Source: an uncultured Acetatifactor sp. (GTDB lineage: Bacteria; Bacillota; Clostridia; Lachnospirales; Lachnospiraceae). From it: 64,000 nucleotides of DNA. The notes beneath the pieces were generated by a model. The model made no database searches. It was not told the DNA's origin and worked only from the letters and a program-made list of their open reading frames with translations. The position numbers were made by a program, and so were the translations under genes. Positions 7,944 to 16,540 of this stretch are shown here, piece by piece; position 1 is the first letter of the stretch; each line of letters starts with the position of its first letter. Location of the stretch: positions 1 through 64,000 of the forward strand of contig CAKSAN010000010.1 of assembly GCA_934436435.1 (NCBI GenBank), written 5' to 3'.

Positions 7944-8384
7944 ATGGAAATGAGAGTAAACCAGATACAGCAGCCAGCTCCCGTAGAGCAGGTACAGAAC
8001 ACCGCGCCCACGGATGGCAGTTTCAAATTCATGCTGGCAAGCCATGTGGAAGAAGCGGAGCTTCAGGAGAGGCTGACGAATCTGATGGCAGAGATCACGA
8101 CCGAGGGGGAAAAGCTGGCCAAGCGCCGGGATGTGAAGGACATGCGACATTACCGGGGACTGGTCAAAGAATTTCTCAATGAAGTGGTGACCAGATCCCA
8201 TTCTTTTTCCAGAGAGAACTTTTTGGATCGAAGAGGACGACACCGTGTGTACGGCATTATCCGGCTGGTGGATGAGAATCTGGATCAGCTGGCGCAGGAA
8301 CTGATGAAGGATGAAAAAGATAATCTGGCGATCCTGAATAAGATCGGAGAGATCCGGGGACTTCTGCTGGATATTTTTACATAA
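7944..8384 (+). CDS. yaaR: YaaR-family protein (DUF327)
   Basis: This 146-residue, mostly helical charged protein matches the YaaR family in length and layout. It has a variable N-terminus, the run [19 protein letters not shown], then [22 protein letters not shown]. No molecular function is established for the family. GAGGTGGGCGT lies just before the ATG. It sits between a nucleotide kinase-like gene and holB, exactly as yaaR does in Bacillus, which supports the call. Confidence 0.88.
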   Translation: MEMRVNQIQQPAPVEQVQNTAPTDGSFKFMLASHVEEAELQERLTNLMAEITTEGEKLAKRRDVKDMRHYRGLVKEFLNEVVTRSHSFSRENFLDRRGRHRVYGIIRLVDENLDQLAQELMKDEKDNLAILNKIGEIRGLLLDIFT

Positions 8385-8479
8385 GGCAAAATACAGGAAA
8401 CGCTTGCGTGATTTGAAAGAAGGCAGTACGATAAAATCACAACACAAAAGACGATAAGATACGGACAGGGGGGATATTG

Positions 8480-9472
8480 ATGGCAACATTTCATGACATT
8501 ATAGGTCAGGAACAGATCAAGGAGCATTTACAGAACGCCATTTCGGCGAAAAAGATTTCCCATGCTTATATCATCAACGGCGAAAAGTCCTCCGGCAAGG
8601 AATTTATTGCCAGAGTATTTGCCATGACATTGCAGTGTGAAAAGGGTGGAACGGAGCCTTGTCAGGAATGTCATTCCTGTAAGCAGGCATTGTCGGACAA
8701 TCAGCCGGATATTATCTATGTCAGCCATGAAAAGCCCAATACCATCAGCGTAGATGATATTCGCGGGCAGATCAACAATGATATTGCCATTAAGCCTTAC
8801 AGCAGTCCGTATAAGATCTATATTATGAATGAGGCGGAGAAGATGACGCCTCAGGCGCAGAATGCGATTCTAAAGACGCTGGAGGAGCCACCCGAGTATG
8901 CGGTGATCATGCTGCTGACCTCTAATGTGAACGCTTTGCTGCCGACGATTCTCAGCCGTTGCGTGGTATTGAACATGAAGCCGGTGGCGGATGATCTGGT
9001 GCGGAATTACCTTATGCAGCAACTCCGGGTACCGGACTATAAGGCAGAGGTCTGTGTGGCATTTGCCCGGGGCAATATCGGCAAGGCCAAGTCCCTGGCT
9101 TCCAGTGAAGATTTCGACAATATCAAGAACGAAGCACTGTCATTGTTAAAATATATTCAGGATATGGATCTGAATGAAATTACCGCAGCGATCAAGAAGA
9201 TCACGGAATACAAGCTCCAGATCAATGATTATCTGGATCTTATCGCTATCTGGTATCGGGATGTGCTTCTGTTCAAGGCTACCAGCGATGTGAACCATCT
9301 TGTCTTCCGTGAGGAGATCAGTGCTATCCGGCGCGTGGCCCAGCGCAGTAGCTATGAGGGAATCGAGGAGGTCATCGAAGCACTGGATAAGGCTAAGAGA
9401 CGTCTGGATGCCAATGTAAACTTTGATCTGACCATGGAACTTCTGATGCTGGAGATCAAGGAAAACGGGTAA
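8480..9472 (+). CDS. holB: DNA polymerase III delta' subunit
   Basis: The 330-residue protein is an AAA+ clamp-loader subunit. It begins FHDIIGQEQIKEHL and has a P-loop-like GEKSSGKEF, a Cys cluster (CEKGG...CQECHSC) matching the zinc module of clamp-loader ATPases, NEAEKMTPQAQNAILKTLEEPP in the Walker B region, and the LPTILSRC arginine-finger motif. It loads the sliding clamp during replication. The start is ATG 8480, with ACAGGGGGGATA upstream; a TTG codon lies one codon earlier. In Bacillus yaaT follows directly; here the transcript ends at a terminator and yaaT lies 32.7 kb away. Confidence 0.95.
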   Translation: MATFHDIIGQEQIKEHLQNAISAKKISHAYIINGEKSSGKEFIARVFAMTLQCEKGGTEPCQECHSCKQALSDNQPDIIYVSHEKPNTISVDDIRGQINNDIAIKPYSSPYKIYIMNEAEKMTPQAQNAILKTLEEPPEYAVIMLLTSNVNALLPTILSRCVVLNMKPVADDLVRNYLMQQLRVPDYKAEVCVAFARGNIGKAKSLASSEDFDNIKNEALSLLKYIQDMDLNEITAAIKKITEYKLQINDYLDLIAIWYRDVLLFKATSDVNHLVFREEISAIRRVAQRSSYEGIEEVIEALDKAKRRLDANVNFDLTMELLMLEIKENG

Positions 9473-9490
9473 AATAAAGACATGAATAAG

Positions 9491-9527
9491 TAGAAAGTGA
9501 AATTTACGCTTCACTTTCTATTTTTTT
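9491..9527 (+). terminator. Terminator after holB
   Basis: TAGAAAGTGA pairs perfectly with TCACTTTCTA around a 10-base loop, and a run of seven T follows. It closes the decarboxylase-to-holB transcript. Confidence 0.9.
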
Positions 9528-9616
9528 GGAAAAAAATGAACCGGTTGAAATCTCAGGACAATATATAGTAAAAGGCATTCACGTACTGCAGACGAAAATA
9601 CCGGAAAGGAAACTAT

Positions 9617-10147
9617 ATGACAATACAGGAATTAGAGCAGCTCATTGCAACATATGGCACTGAGATCTACAGCTTTTGCGTCTATTTGACAGGCAGCAGA
9701 GCAGAGGCAGAGGAATTGTATCAGGATACCTTCTTGAAGGCGATGGAACTGTTGGACAAGATAGAAAGAGAGGGAAATCCGAAGAGCTATTTATTGTCCG
9801 TTGCAATCCGGTTATGGAAAAACAGGAAACGGAAAATAAGCCGCAGAGACAAAATTGTACCGGTGGAAAGCAAGGAGTCCATGGAGACAGCAGTCTCCGG
9901 GACAGGGGAAAGGTCCGAAGTGGAAGATAACTTGCTGAAAAGAGAAGAAATTCAGTATGTGCAGGCAACCCTGCAGAAATTGCCAGAGAAGTACAGAGTT
10001 CCCTTATGTCTGTATTATGGTGAAGAACTGACTACAGAGGAGATTGCAGGATGTCTTCGAATCCCCCAGGGAACGGTAAAGAGCAGGTTACATAAGGGCA
10101 GAGAAAAGATGAAAGAAGAATTGGAGGCGGCAGGCTATGACAGATGA
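9617..10147 (+). CDS. ECF-type RNA polymerase sigma factor
   Basis: This 176-residue protein has the two-domain layout of ECF sigma factors. Region 2 contains FCVYLTGSRAEAEELYQDTFLKAME, and region 4 contains LPEKYRVPLCLYYGEELTTEEIA followed by the helix-turn-helix PQGTVKSRLHKGREKMK. It directs RNA polymerase to a small regulon. GGAAAGGAAACTAT precedes the ATG. The downstream gene overlaps by 11 bases and encodes a membrane protein, the usual anti-sigma arrangement. Its target promoter could not be assigned with confidence. Confidence 0.92.
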   Translation: MTIQELEQLIATYGTEIYSFCVYLTGSRAEAEELYQDTFLKAMELLDKIEREGNPKSYLLSVAIRLWKNRKRKISRRDKIVPVESKESMETAVSGTGERSEVEDNLLKREEIQYVQATLQKLPEKYRVPLCLYYGEELTTEEIAGCLRIPQGTVKSRLHKGREKMKEELEAAGYDR

Positions 10148-10979
10148 GAGAGTGGAAATTTTATTAAAAGACAGTTTTGTAAGTATCAGACCCGGGGCAG
10201 AGGTGCAGGAAAAATTACGGCAAAGACTTTATGCGCAGGAGCAGATGCTTTCCGGCAGACAAAGAGGGGCCCGGTACGGCTCGCGAAGAAAAATCCTGAC
10301 GGCGTTATGTGGACTGGCAGTGCTGGTAGTTACGGGATGCGCGGCCATGGGAATCGTAAATCATTATCATGCGACGGAAACCACAACCGAATATGCGAAC
10401 TATGAGGATTTACAACAGGCTGCACAGGATCTGGGAAAATCTTTTAAAGCAGTGGAATCCTTTTCCAATGGATTTGACTTTCAGAGTGCTGCCCTGGTGA
10501 ATACGGAGGCGTTGGATGACAAGGGAGAGAAACTTTTCGGAGATCACCTGCTGGAACTTTTTTATCAGAAAGGAACCGATATCATCACCATCGGAGTGGA
10601 AACAGCAGAAGTGGGGGAGAAGATTGCCCACAAAAGTTTTGAAGAGCTGATGAAGGATGCCATGGCAGATGAACAAAATTCGGTGACAGAGCTGGAAACG
10701 GTGGACGGTATCCGGGTGTATTATGAAGGCTATGCGAGAAAATATGTTCCGGACGGCTACCAGTTGACCTCGTATGACCAAACCAGCATTGCAGCCGGAA
10801 AATATGAAATTGTCTACGGCGCAGAAAGCCAGTATACGAAATGCATCAGTCGAGCCATGTTGGAGATGGACGGCCTCGTCTATTGCATTAACTACCGTGT
10901 TGTCTATCCGAACTGGGATAAGTACGGAGCGGAGGAACTTGGGCAAATGGCGGCAGAGATCATCAGAGCCGGTGAATAA
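10137..10979 (+). CDS. Membrane protein, candidate anti-sigma factor
   Basis: The protein has 280 residues: about 55 cytoplasmic residues, one membrane segment (ILTALCGLAVLVVTGCAAMG, about 56-75) and a roughly 200-residue outer domain with no motif I recognise. It lacks an obvious zinc-binding anti-sigma HxxxCxxC motif, so the role is inferred from the 11-base overlap with the sigma gene and the topology. The Cys in VVTGC resembles a lipobox but lies too far from the N-terminus for a classic lipoprotein. The outer domain could sense an envelope signal. Confidence 0.65.
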   Translation: MTDERVEILLKDSFVSIRPGAEVQEKLRQRLYAQEQMLSGRQRGARYGSRRKILTALCGLAVLVVTGCAAMGIVNHYHATETTTEYANYEDLQQAAQDLGKSFKAVESFSNGFDFQSAALVNTEALDDKGEKLFGDHLLELFYQKGTDIITIGVETAEVGEKIAHKSFEELMKDAMADEQNSVTELETVDGIRVYYEGYARKYVPDGYQLTSYDQTSIAAGKYEIVYGAESQYTKCISRAMLEMDGLVYCINYRVVYPNWDKYGAEELGQMAAEIIRAGE

Positions 10980-11087
10980 AATATAATGTTAAAAAGCAAA
11001 ATGATAAGATTAAACTTACAATTCTTGAAATGCTGATGAGTCATAAACAAATGTATTACAGGGAATAATTTTCTAACAAATAATTAA

Positions 11088-11477
11088 GGATGTATTGCCG
11101 GAGAGCATTATGAATACATACATCGCTTTCCTTACAATGAAGCTTGTGAAAATTTCAGGTATCCGATCTGTAATGGATATATTCGCGAAAGGGAAGAGGA
11201 CAAGGGAAGCTTTGAGGTATACGAAGTAGGCAGAACAGGGAGCGGAACCTATTATGATTGTACGGGTTGGCTTGTGCCCGGGCAGGCCACTGATTCCAAA
11301 GGAATACGGCGGAGTGGATATGATATATTGGGATGGAGGCCGGAATATGCGAGATGGTTGTGTGTAGGTTTTACGGACGGAATCCCCGCAGTTGGGGCAG
11401 TCTATATCCTCCTGCTGCGGAATGAGCGGGAATCGGCATACATCTGGACAAGCATACTATATAAAATGAGCAAATAA
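11088..11477 (+). pseudogene. Open frame without a start, probable gene remnant
   Basis: One frame stays open for 130 codons after the stop at 11085-11087, but no ATG, GTG or TTG with a ribosome site lies near its beginning; the first usable codon is GTG 11274. The deduced sequence (YPICNGYIREREEDKGSF, GTYYDCTGWLVPGQ) has a protein-like composition but matches nothing I recognise. It probably represents the 3' part of a gene that lost its 5' end. The stretch 10980-11087 before it is AT-rich and shows no feature. Confidence 0.4.
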
Positions 11478-11486
11478 TAAGATATA

Positions 11487-11538
11487 GTGTAAGAATTGCA
11501 CCAGATATATTGACATGGTGTAATTTTTGCACTATTCT
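11487..11538 (+). promoter_or_regulatory. Promoter of the HEPN/MNT pair with a doubled operator
   Basis: TTGACA (11510-11515) and TATTCT (11533-11538) are 17 bases apart. Two imperfect palindromes of the form GTGTAA-N3-TTGCAC lie at 11487-11501 and 11518-11532, centres 31 bases apart, or about three helical turns. The second fills the spacer between -35 and -10. Binding there would block RNA polymerase, so autorepression by the downstream XRE-domain antitoxin is the natural reading. Confidence 0.65.
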
Positions 11539-11555
11539 ATATGAAGAGGTGCAAA

Positions 11556-12029
11556 ATGAGCAAATTAAAAAGTCTGCGAATAGAAAAAAAACTCACACAA
11601 CAACAAGTGGCGGATTTGATGGGGATTTCCTTGCGTTCTTATAAATCATACGAAAATGATGAAGAGAAAACAGGAACACTGAAATATAATTATATCATTG
11701 AAAAATTATCAGAAATAAATCCGATAGACGAAAACCACGGGATAGTAGATATAGATTATATCAGGCAGAAATGTCAAAGCGTATTTGAAGGATATGAAAT
11801 AGAATTTTGCTATCTGTTTGGATCCTATGCGAAAGGTAAGGCAACACCGGAGAGTGATGTGGATTTGTTGATTTCAACAGGAGTAAGCGGGTTGAAGTTT
11901 TATGGATTAGTGGAAGAGATACGGGCGGCATTGCATAAAAAAGTGGATGTTCTCAATATGGAGCAGCTGATGGATAATCCGGAACTGACAAAAGAGATTT
12001 TAAAAGATGGGATAAAGATATATGGATAA
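11556..12029 (+). CDS. XRE-MNT fusion: DNA-binding nucleotidyltransferase antitoxin
   Basis: The 157-residue protein joins two domains. Residues about 1-55 are an XRE helix-turn-helix (KLTQQQVADLMGISLRSYKSYE). Residues about 65-157 are a minimal nucleotidyltransferase with FGSYAKGKATPESDVDLLIS, the GSxAxG and DxD motifs. MNT proteins of this type act as antitoxins that AMPylate HEPN toxins. The start is ATG 11556 with AGAGG upstream; an ATG at 11541 is in frame but has no site. The stop overlaps the HEPN start by 8 bases. The fused DNA-binding domain would let one protein both neutralise the toxin and repress the operon. Confidence 0.85.
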   Translation: MSKLKSLRIEKKLTQQQVADLMGISLRSYKSYENDEEKTGTLKYNYIIEKLSEINPIDENHGIVDIDYIRQKCQSVFEGYEIEFCYLFGSYAKGKATPESDVDLLISTGVSGLKFYGLVEEIRAALHKKVDVLNMEQLMDNPELTKEILKDGIKIYG

Positions 12030-12353
12030 CATTAAAAATGACAGCTATTATATTCAAAAGATCCAACAGGATCTGGAATTTATAGTAAAACATATGAAAA
12101 CGTGGACATAGAAGAACTAAATGCAAATGAAATTTTATTGGATTCTATGCTGTTTCGTATGATACAGATATCTGAAAATTCCAGAAAACTGACGGAGGAA
12201 TATAAGCAGAAAAGAAGGATGATTCCATGGAACGCGATGTACGGAATGAGAAATCGAATTGTACATGATTATGGTAATGTAGATTTGAAAGTGGTTTATG
12301 AGACATTGAAAAATGATATTCCGGAATTGTTGGAATTGGTAATAACGCAATAA
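12022..12353 (+). pseudogene. HEPN toxin (HepT type), interrupted by a one-base frameshift
   Basis: An ATG at 12022 overlaps the antitoxin stop and opens a frame (MDNIKNDSYYIQKIQQD...) that ends at TAG after 29 residues. The rest of a HEPN protein continues in the next frame from 12102 (VDIEELNANEILLDSML). One extra A in the AAAA run at 12097-12100 would join them into about 110 residues, the usual HepT length. The catalytic RxxxxH motif is intact as RNRIVHDYG. The break may be a true inactivating mutation, a phase-variable homopolymer or a sequencing error. Confidence 0.82.
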
Positions 12354-12364
12354 ACTAAAAAACC

Positions 12365-12394
12365 TTGACATTTCCGCTATTTCGGTATTATCAT
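12365..12394 (+). promoter_or_regulatory. Probable promoter of the pheST T-box leader
   Basis: TTGACA at 12365-12370 is followed by overlapping -10 candidates, TATTAT at 12386 (15-base spacer) and TATCAT at 12389 (18-base spacer). A start near 12400 would give a leader beginning just before the T-box stem I. Confidence 0.5.
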
Positions 12395-12399
12395 ATCAA

Positions 12400-12695
12400 G
12401 GTAAAGGCAATGAACGTGCACAGTAAGATTCTATTTTCCTGACAGAGAGGGAAGTTCACCGGCTGAAAAGCTTCCTGAGGTTCAAACTGAATCGAAATTC
12501 CCACGCGAGCCGCATACCGGAAGAATCGACGATTTGGTAGGGTATGACGTTTCCTCACTCGTTACGTGAGTTAAGAGTCTTATCGTGAATGTAAGAATGG
12601 CTTTCGGAAGTTTTCATTTTTCACATAAGGAATTTGGGTGGTACCGCGGATATAAATTCGTCCCAATGGGGTGAATTTGTATGCGCGGTTTTTTG
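12400..12695 (+). promoter_or_regulatory. T-box riboswitch, Phe-specific
   Basis: The leader contains the AGAGAGGGAAG bulge motif of stem I near 12443, the segment GAATCGAAATTCCCACG with specifier codon TTC at 12498-12500, and the antiterminator T-box GGGTGGTACCGCGG near 12635-12649. These elements bind uncharged tRNA-Phe and switch between antitermination and termination. The specifier agrees with the downstream pheS. The matching tRNA-Phe gene lies at 769-841 in this window. Confidence 0.92.
12644..12694 (+). terminator. T-box regulated terminator
   Basis: CCGCGGATATAAATTCGTCCC pairs, with a few mismatches, with the segment 12669-12690 (GGGGTGAATTTGTATGCGCGG) and runs into TTTTTT. Its 5' strand shares bases with the antiterminator, as expected for a T-box switch. 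Confidence 0.88.
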
Positions 12696-12847
12696 TAACT
12701 ATTCAGAGCCGAGGAAATTTGCATAAATTTGCGAATCATGCTTGCATGAATGAGCATAATTTTGAAAATTTCTTTGGCGAAGTAGCCTCAATGAGCAAAA
12801 AGTAAGCATCGCAGATGCGATTTTGCGAATGAGGCTCTGAATAGTTA
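12696..12847. repeat. 152-bp element with perfect 15-bp terminal inverted repeats (MITE-like)
   Basis: TAACTATTCAGAGCC at 12696-12710 is the exact reverse complement of 12833-12847. Both ends carry TA, so the element can be read as flanked by a TA duplication, as in IS630/mariner-type MITEs. Internal palindromes (CATGCTTGCATG, GCATCGCAGATGC, a GCCTCA/TGAGGC pair) would fold it into several hairpins. It encodes no protein. It sits directly after the T-run of the T-box terminator and before pheS. The rest of the gap up to 12928 shows no clear feature. Confidence 0.8.
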
Positions 12848-12928
12848 TGATATGACGATGCAAGACATACCCCAGGCACAAGTAAAAATACGTGTGCAAC
12901 AAGCAGGCACACAGAAATGAGGAGCAAG

Positions 12929-13972
12929 ATGGCAGATTTAAACGAATTGAATGAAAAAGTCGAACAGATCAAAGCCGACATCCGAGAACAGTTGGAAAAG
13001 ATCGAGAACACCAAGGGTGTCTACGAGTACAAAAAGACCATTCTGGACAAGAACGGTATTATCGGCGGACTGATGAAGCAGATGGGTTCCGTGCCCAAGG
13101 AAGAGAAGGCTGACTTCGGTAAGAAAGTCAATGAACTGAAGAACTGGGCCAGTGAGCATTTCGACGAGCTGAACACGAAGTTAAAAGAAAAAGAGATGGA
13201 GCTGCGCTACGAGAGCGAGAAGATCGATATCTCTATGCCGGCAAAGAGCCGCAAGACCGGTAACCTGCATCCCGTAACCCAGGTGCGTAACCAGTTGATC
13301 GATATTTTCGCATCCATGGGCTTCAGCGTATACGAAGGTACCGAGATCGAGACCGATTATTACAACTTTACTGCACTGAATACCCCGCAGGATCACCCCG
13401 CAAGAGACATGCAGGATACTTTCTACCTGTCTCCGGAATTCCTGTTAAGAACCCAGACCTCCGCAGGTCAGGTTCACGTTATGGAGAGCCAGAAGCCTCC
13501 CATCAAGATCTTAAGCCCCGGAAAAGTATTCCGTTCCGATGATGATGCGACCCATTCTCCTATGTTCACCCAGATGGAGGGCCTTGTAGTGGATAAGACC
13601 ATCACTCTGTGCGATCTGAAGGGTATGCTGGAAGTACTGGTACAGAAGATCTTCGGTGAAGGTACCACCACAAGACTGCGTCCCTCTTACTTCCCGTTCA
13701 CCGAGCCTTCCGTAGAGGTCGATGTCAGCTGTTTCGCCTGCGGTGGCTGCGGCTGCCGTCTGTGCAAGGGTACCGGTTGGATCGAAGTACTGGGTGCAGG
13801 TATCGTAAATAAGAAGGTGTTGGAGAATTGTGGCATCGACTCAGAGGAGTACAGCGGACTGGCATTCGGTATCGGTATTGAGCGTCTGGCAATGTTAAAG
13901 TACGGTATTAACAATATCAAGCTGTTATATCAATCTGATATGAGAGTACTGGATCAGATCAATGATGACTAA
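12929..13972 (+). CDS. pheS: Phenylalanine-tRNA ligase alpha subunit
   Basis: The 347-residue protein has an N-terminal tRNA-contacting coiled coil (about 1-85) and a class II aminoacyl-tRNA synthetase core. Family motifs include [28 protein letters not shown] (in part), [27 protein letters not shown] and [14 protein letters not shown]. It charges tRNA-Phe as an alpha2-beta2 enzyme with PheT. Two features depart from the common form: the core reads [11 protein letters not shown] where FRxDxxDATHxxxFHQ is typical, and [17 protein letters not shown] is Cys-rich. The start is ATG 12929 with AGGAG four bases upstream. It is controlled by the T-box leader. Confidence 0.96.
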   Translation: MADLNELNEKVEQIKADIREQLEKIENTKGVYEYKKTILDKNGIIGGLMKQMGSVPKEEKADFGKKVNELKNWASEHFDELNTKLKEKEMELRYESEKIDISMPAKSRKTGNLHPVTQVRNQLIDIFASMGFSVYEGTEIETDYYNFTALNTPQDHPARDMQDTFYLSPEFLLRTQTSAGQVHVMESQKPPIKILSPGKVFRSDDDATHSPMFTQMEGLVVDKTITLCDLKGMLEVLVQKIFGEGTTTRLRPSYFPFTEPSVEVDVSCFACGGCGCRLCKGTGWIEVLGAGIVNKKVLENCGIDSEEYSGLAFGIGIERLAMLKYGINNIKLLYQSDMRVLDQINDD

Positions 13973-14059
13973 GATCACGGGAATGCGATTTTAGAACAGT
14001 AGCGATGCGAATAGTACGAGAGGACGTCGTAAAAGACGGCGTCGAAGGAGGTAAAAGAT

Positions 14060-16480
14060 ATGTTAGTACCACTTAGTTGGTTAAAAGAATATGTAGATAT
14101 TGATGTAGAAGCCAAGGAACTGGAGGAAAAGTTATTTTCCTGCGGATTCGAGGTAGAGGAATCCTATGAAGTAGGTAAGGATATCAGCGGTGTGGTAGTC
14201 GGACTGGTAGAAGAGTGTGAGCCGATCCCCGAGACCCACTTACATGTATGTAAGGTAAATGTAGGCGGTGCAGAGCCCTTACAGATCTGCTGTGGTGCAG
14301 ACAACGTACATGCAGGTGGCAAATACCCCGTAGCACTGGAAGGTGCACAGGTATACGCTACCGCAAAAGATCATGTGACCATCGAAGGTACCATGAAGAT
14401 CAAAAAAGGTAAGCTGCGTGGCTACGAGTCCTGCGGTATGCTGTGTTCCGGTACCGAGCTGGGTCTGACCGAGGATCTGTACCCCGGTGCAGGTTACAAC
14501 GGACTGCTGGTATTGCCCGAGGATGCCGAGATCGGTGCAGACGTAAAACCTCTGTTACAGCTGGATGACTGGATCTTTGACATTGCCATTACCGCTAACA
14601 GACCGGACTGCGAGAGCATCTTCGGTATTGCCAGAGAAGTAGCGGCTATCCTGAACAAACCTGTGAAGACCCCGGCACTGGATTACACCGAGAGCGGCAT
14701 TACCAAGGACGGATTTACCGTAACTGTGGATGCTCCGGATCTGTGCCCCAGATATATCGCACATTATGTATCCGATGTAAAGATCGGTGAATCCCCCGCA
14801 TGGATGAAGAGACGTCTGGCACTGGTAGGCATTGGATCTATCTCTAATGTGGTAGATATCACGAACTATATTTTAAAAGAGCTGGGTCAGCCCATGCACG
14901 CATTTGACTCTTCTTACATTGAAGGCAATGCCATCCATGTAAGACGCGCTCATGACAAAGAGAAGATCGTGACTCTGGATGAAAAAGAGTTTGAATTAAA
15001 CGAAAACAACCTCGTTATCTGCGATGGCGTAAAGCCCGTAGCACTGGCAGGTATCATGGGCGGTTTAAATTCCGAGATCCGCGATACCACAGAGGCTGTT
15101 ATTTTCGAGTCCGCAAAATTTGCAAGAGACAATATCCGTAAGAGCTCCAGAGCACTGGGACAGTCTTCCGATTCCTCCCAGAGATATGCCAAGGGTGTGG
15201 ATGAGTATGCTACCGTTATGGCCAGCAAGCGAGCACTGCACCTGATCGAGGAGCTGGGCTGTGGTAAAGTATCCTCTACTCACGTAGAGATCAGCACCGG
15301 CAACTCCATCGAGCCTACCGAGATGAAGGCAAGCATCAAGAAAGTGAATGGCGTATTGGGTATTGAAGTACCTACCGCTGACATCGAGAGAATCTTAAAG
15401 TCCCTGAACTTCCAGCCCGTAATCAATGGTGATGAGCTGACTATTCAGGTGCCTGCATACCGTGAGGATATGGAATCCTATCCCGATATCGCAGAGGAAG
15501 TCATCCGTATGTACGGTTACGACCATGTAACACCGACCTTCCTGAAGGCAGCAGCCGTAACCAGCGGCGGTATGAATACGAAGCAGAAGACCGAGCTTAA
15601 GATCAAGAGAGCACTGTGTGCACAGGGGGCATTTGAGGGCGTACATTACTCCTTCTTTTCTCCTTCCGATCTGAATCTGTTAGGTCTGCCTGAGGATGCA
15701 CCGGAGAGACATGCGATCCGCCTGATCAACCCGATCAACGAGGATCTGTCTCTGATGCGTACCACGCTGGCTCCCCAGATGATCCATGCGATCGCCCGTA
15801 ACCAGAAGAACGGCTGTCTGGAAGGCAGAGTATACGAGGTCGGCAATAAGTTCATCCCCAAGGATCTGCCTCTGACGGAGTATCCCGATGAGAGAGAGAC
15901 CATCTGCATCGGTATTTGGGGTAGGGAAGAGAGCTTCTTCACTCTGAAAGGTCTGGTAGATACGGTAGCAGAGACACTGTTCATTGACTTTGAATATGTA
16001 GAGGACAAGAAGACCTTCCTGCATCCTTATCGTACCGCGAAGATCCTGTACAACGGCGAAGAGATCGGCTACCTGGGTCAGCTGACCTACGAGATCCAGA
16101 AGGAAGAGGATATGCGTGAACCCGCATACATCGCAGAGATCGATCTGAAAGCCCTGCGTCCAGTATACGGTAAGGTTCCCACCTTCACACCGATCTCCAG
16201 GTTCGCGAAGGAGACCAGAGATCTGGCACTGGTAATGAGCAAATCCGTTACCTGCGGCGAGGTAGAGAAGGCAATCGCAGAAGCCAGCAGCTTCGTAGAG
16301 TCCGTAGAACTCTTCGATGTCTACGAAGGCTTACAGGTAGGCCCTGAGAAGAAATCCATGGCCTTCACCGTAACCTTTGCTCCGAAGGAAGAAGAATTCA
16401 CCACAGAGGCAGTGGACGGCTATGTGAAGAAGATCTTGAAGAACCTGAACAACAAGCTGGGTGTAGAACTCAGATCCTGA
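14060..16480 (+). CDS. pheT: Phenylalanine-tRNA ligase beta subunit
   Basis: This 806-residue protein has the full bacterial PheT layout: an N-terminal tRNA-binding (EMAP-like) domain containing HLHVCKVNVGG, the B3/B4 domain with editing residues, the B5 domain, the catalytic-like core, and a C-terminal ferredoxin-fold anticodon-binding domain (about 710-806). It completes the tRNA-Phe synthetase and edits mischarged Tyr-tRNA-Phe. GAAGGAGG lies seven bases before the ATG. The 87-base gap after pheS contains a small GC-rich repeat (GACGTCGTAAAAGACGGCGTC) but no terminator, so both genes share the T-box transcript. Confidence 0.97.
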   Translation: MLVPLSWLKEYVDIDVEAKELEEKLFSCGFEVEESYEVGKDISGVVVGLVEECEPIPETHLHVCKVNVGGAEPLQICCGADNVHAGGKYPVALEGAQVYATAKDHVTIEGTMKIKKGKLRGYESCGMLCSGTELGLTEDLYPGAGYNGLLVLPEDAEIGADVKPLLQLDDWIFDIAITANRPDCESIFGIAREVAAILNKPVKTPALDYTESGITKDGFTVTVDAPDLCPRYIAHYVSDVKIGESPAWMKRRLALVGIGSISNVVDITNYILKELGQPMHAFDSSYIEGNAIHVRRAHDKEKIVTLDEKEFELNENNLVICDGVKPVALAGIMGGLNSEIRDTTEAVIFESAKFARDNIRKSSRALGQSSDSSQRYAKGVDEYATVMASKRALHLIEELGCGKVSSTHVEISTGNSIEPTEMKASIKKVNGVLGIEVPTADIERILKSLNFQPVINGDELTIQVPAYREDMESYPDIAEEVIRMYGYDHVTPTFLKAAAVTSGGMNTKQKTELKIKRALCAQGAFEGVHYSFFSPSDLNLLGLPEDAPERHAIRLINPINEDLSLMRTTLAPQMIHAIARNQKNGCLEGRVYEVGNKFIPKDLPLTEYPDERETICIGIWGREESFFTLKGLVDTVAETLFIDFEYVEDKKTFLHPYRTAKILYNGEEIGYLGQLTYEIQKEEDMREPAYIAEIDLKALRPVYGKVPTFTPISRFAKETRDLALVMSKSVTCGEVEKAIAEASSFVESVELFDVYEGLQVGPEKKSMAFTVTFAPKEEEFTTEAVDGYVKKILKNLNNKLGVELRS

Positions 16481-16493
16481 TGATAAGACAAAG

Positions 16494-16540
16494 AGAAAGC
16501 GGCAACCATAAAAAGGTTAGTCGCTTTCTTGATATGCTTT
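16494..16540. terminator. Shared terminator between pheT and the minus-strand ATPase gene
   Basis: AGAAAGCG and AACC pair with CGCTTTCT and GGTT to form a bulged hairpin lying between two convergent genes. A T-run follows on the plus side, and TTTGTCTT follows on the minus side, so it may act in both directions. Confidence 0.65.

Noticed and set aside
9537..9567. ECF-type autoregulatory promoter before the sigma gene (TGAACC ... CAATAT)
   Set aside because: The match to any ECF consensus is too loose to call without comparison across relatives.
10323..10350. Lipobox in the candidate anti-sigma protein
   Set aside because: The Cys lies about 70 residues in, behind a cytoplasmic domain, so lipoprotein processing is unlikely.
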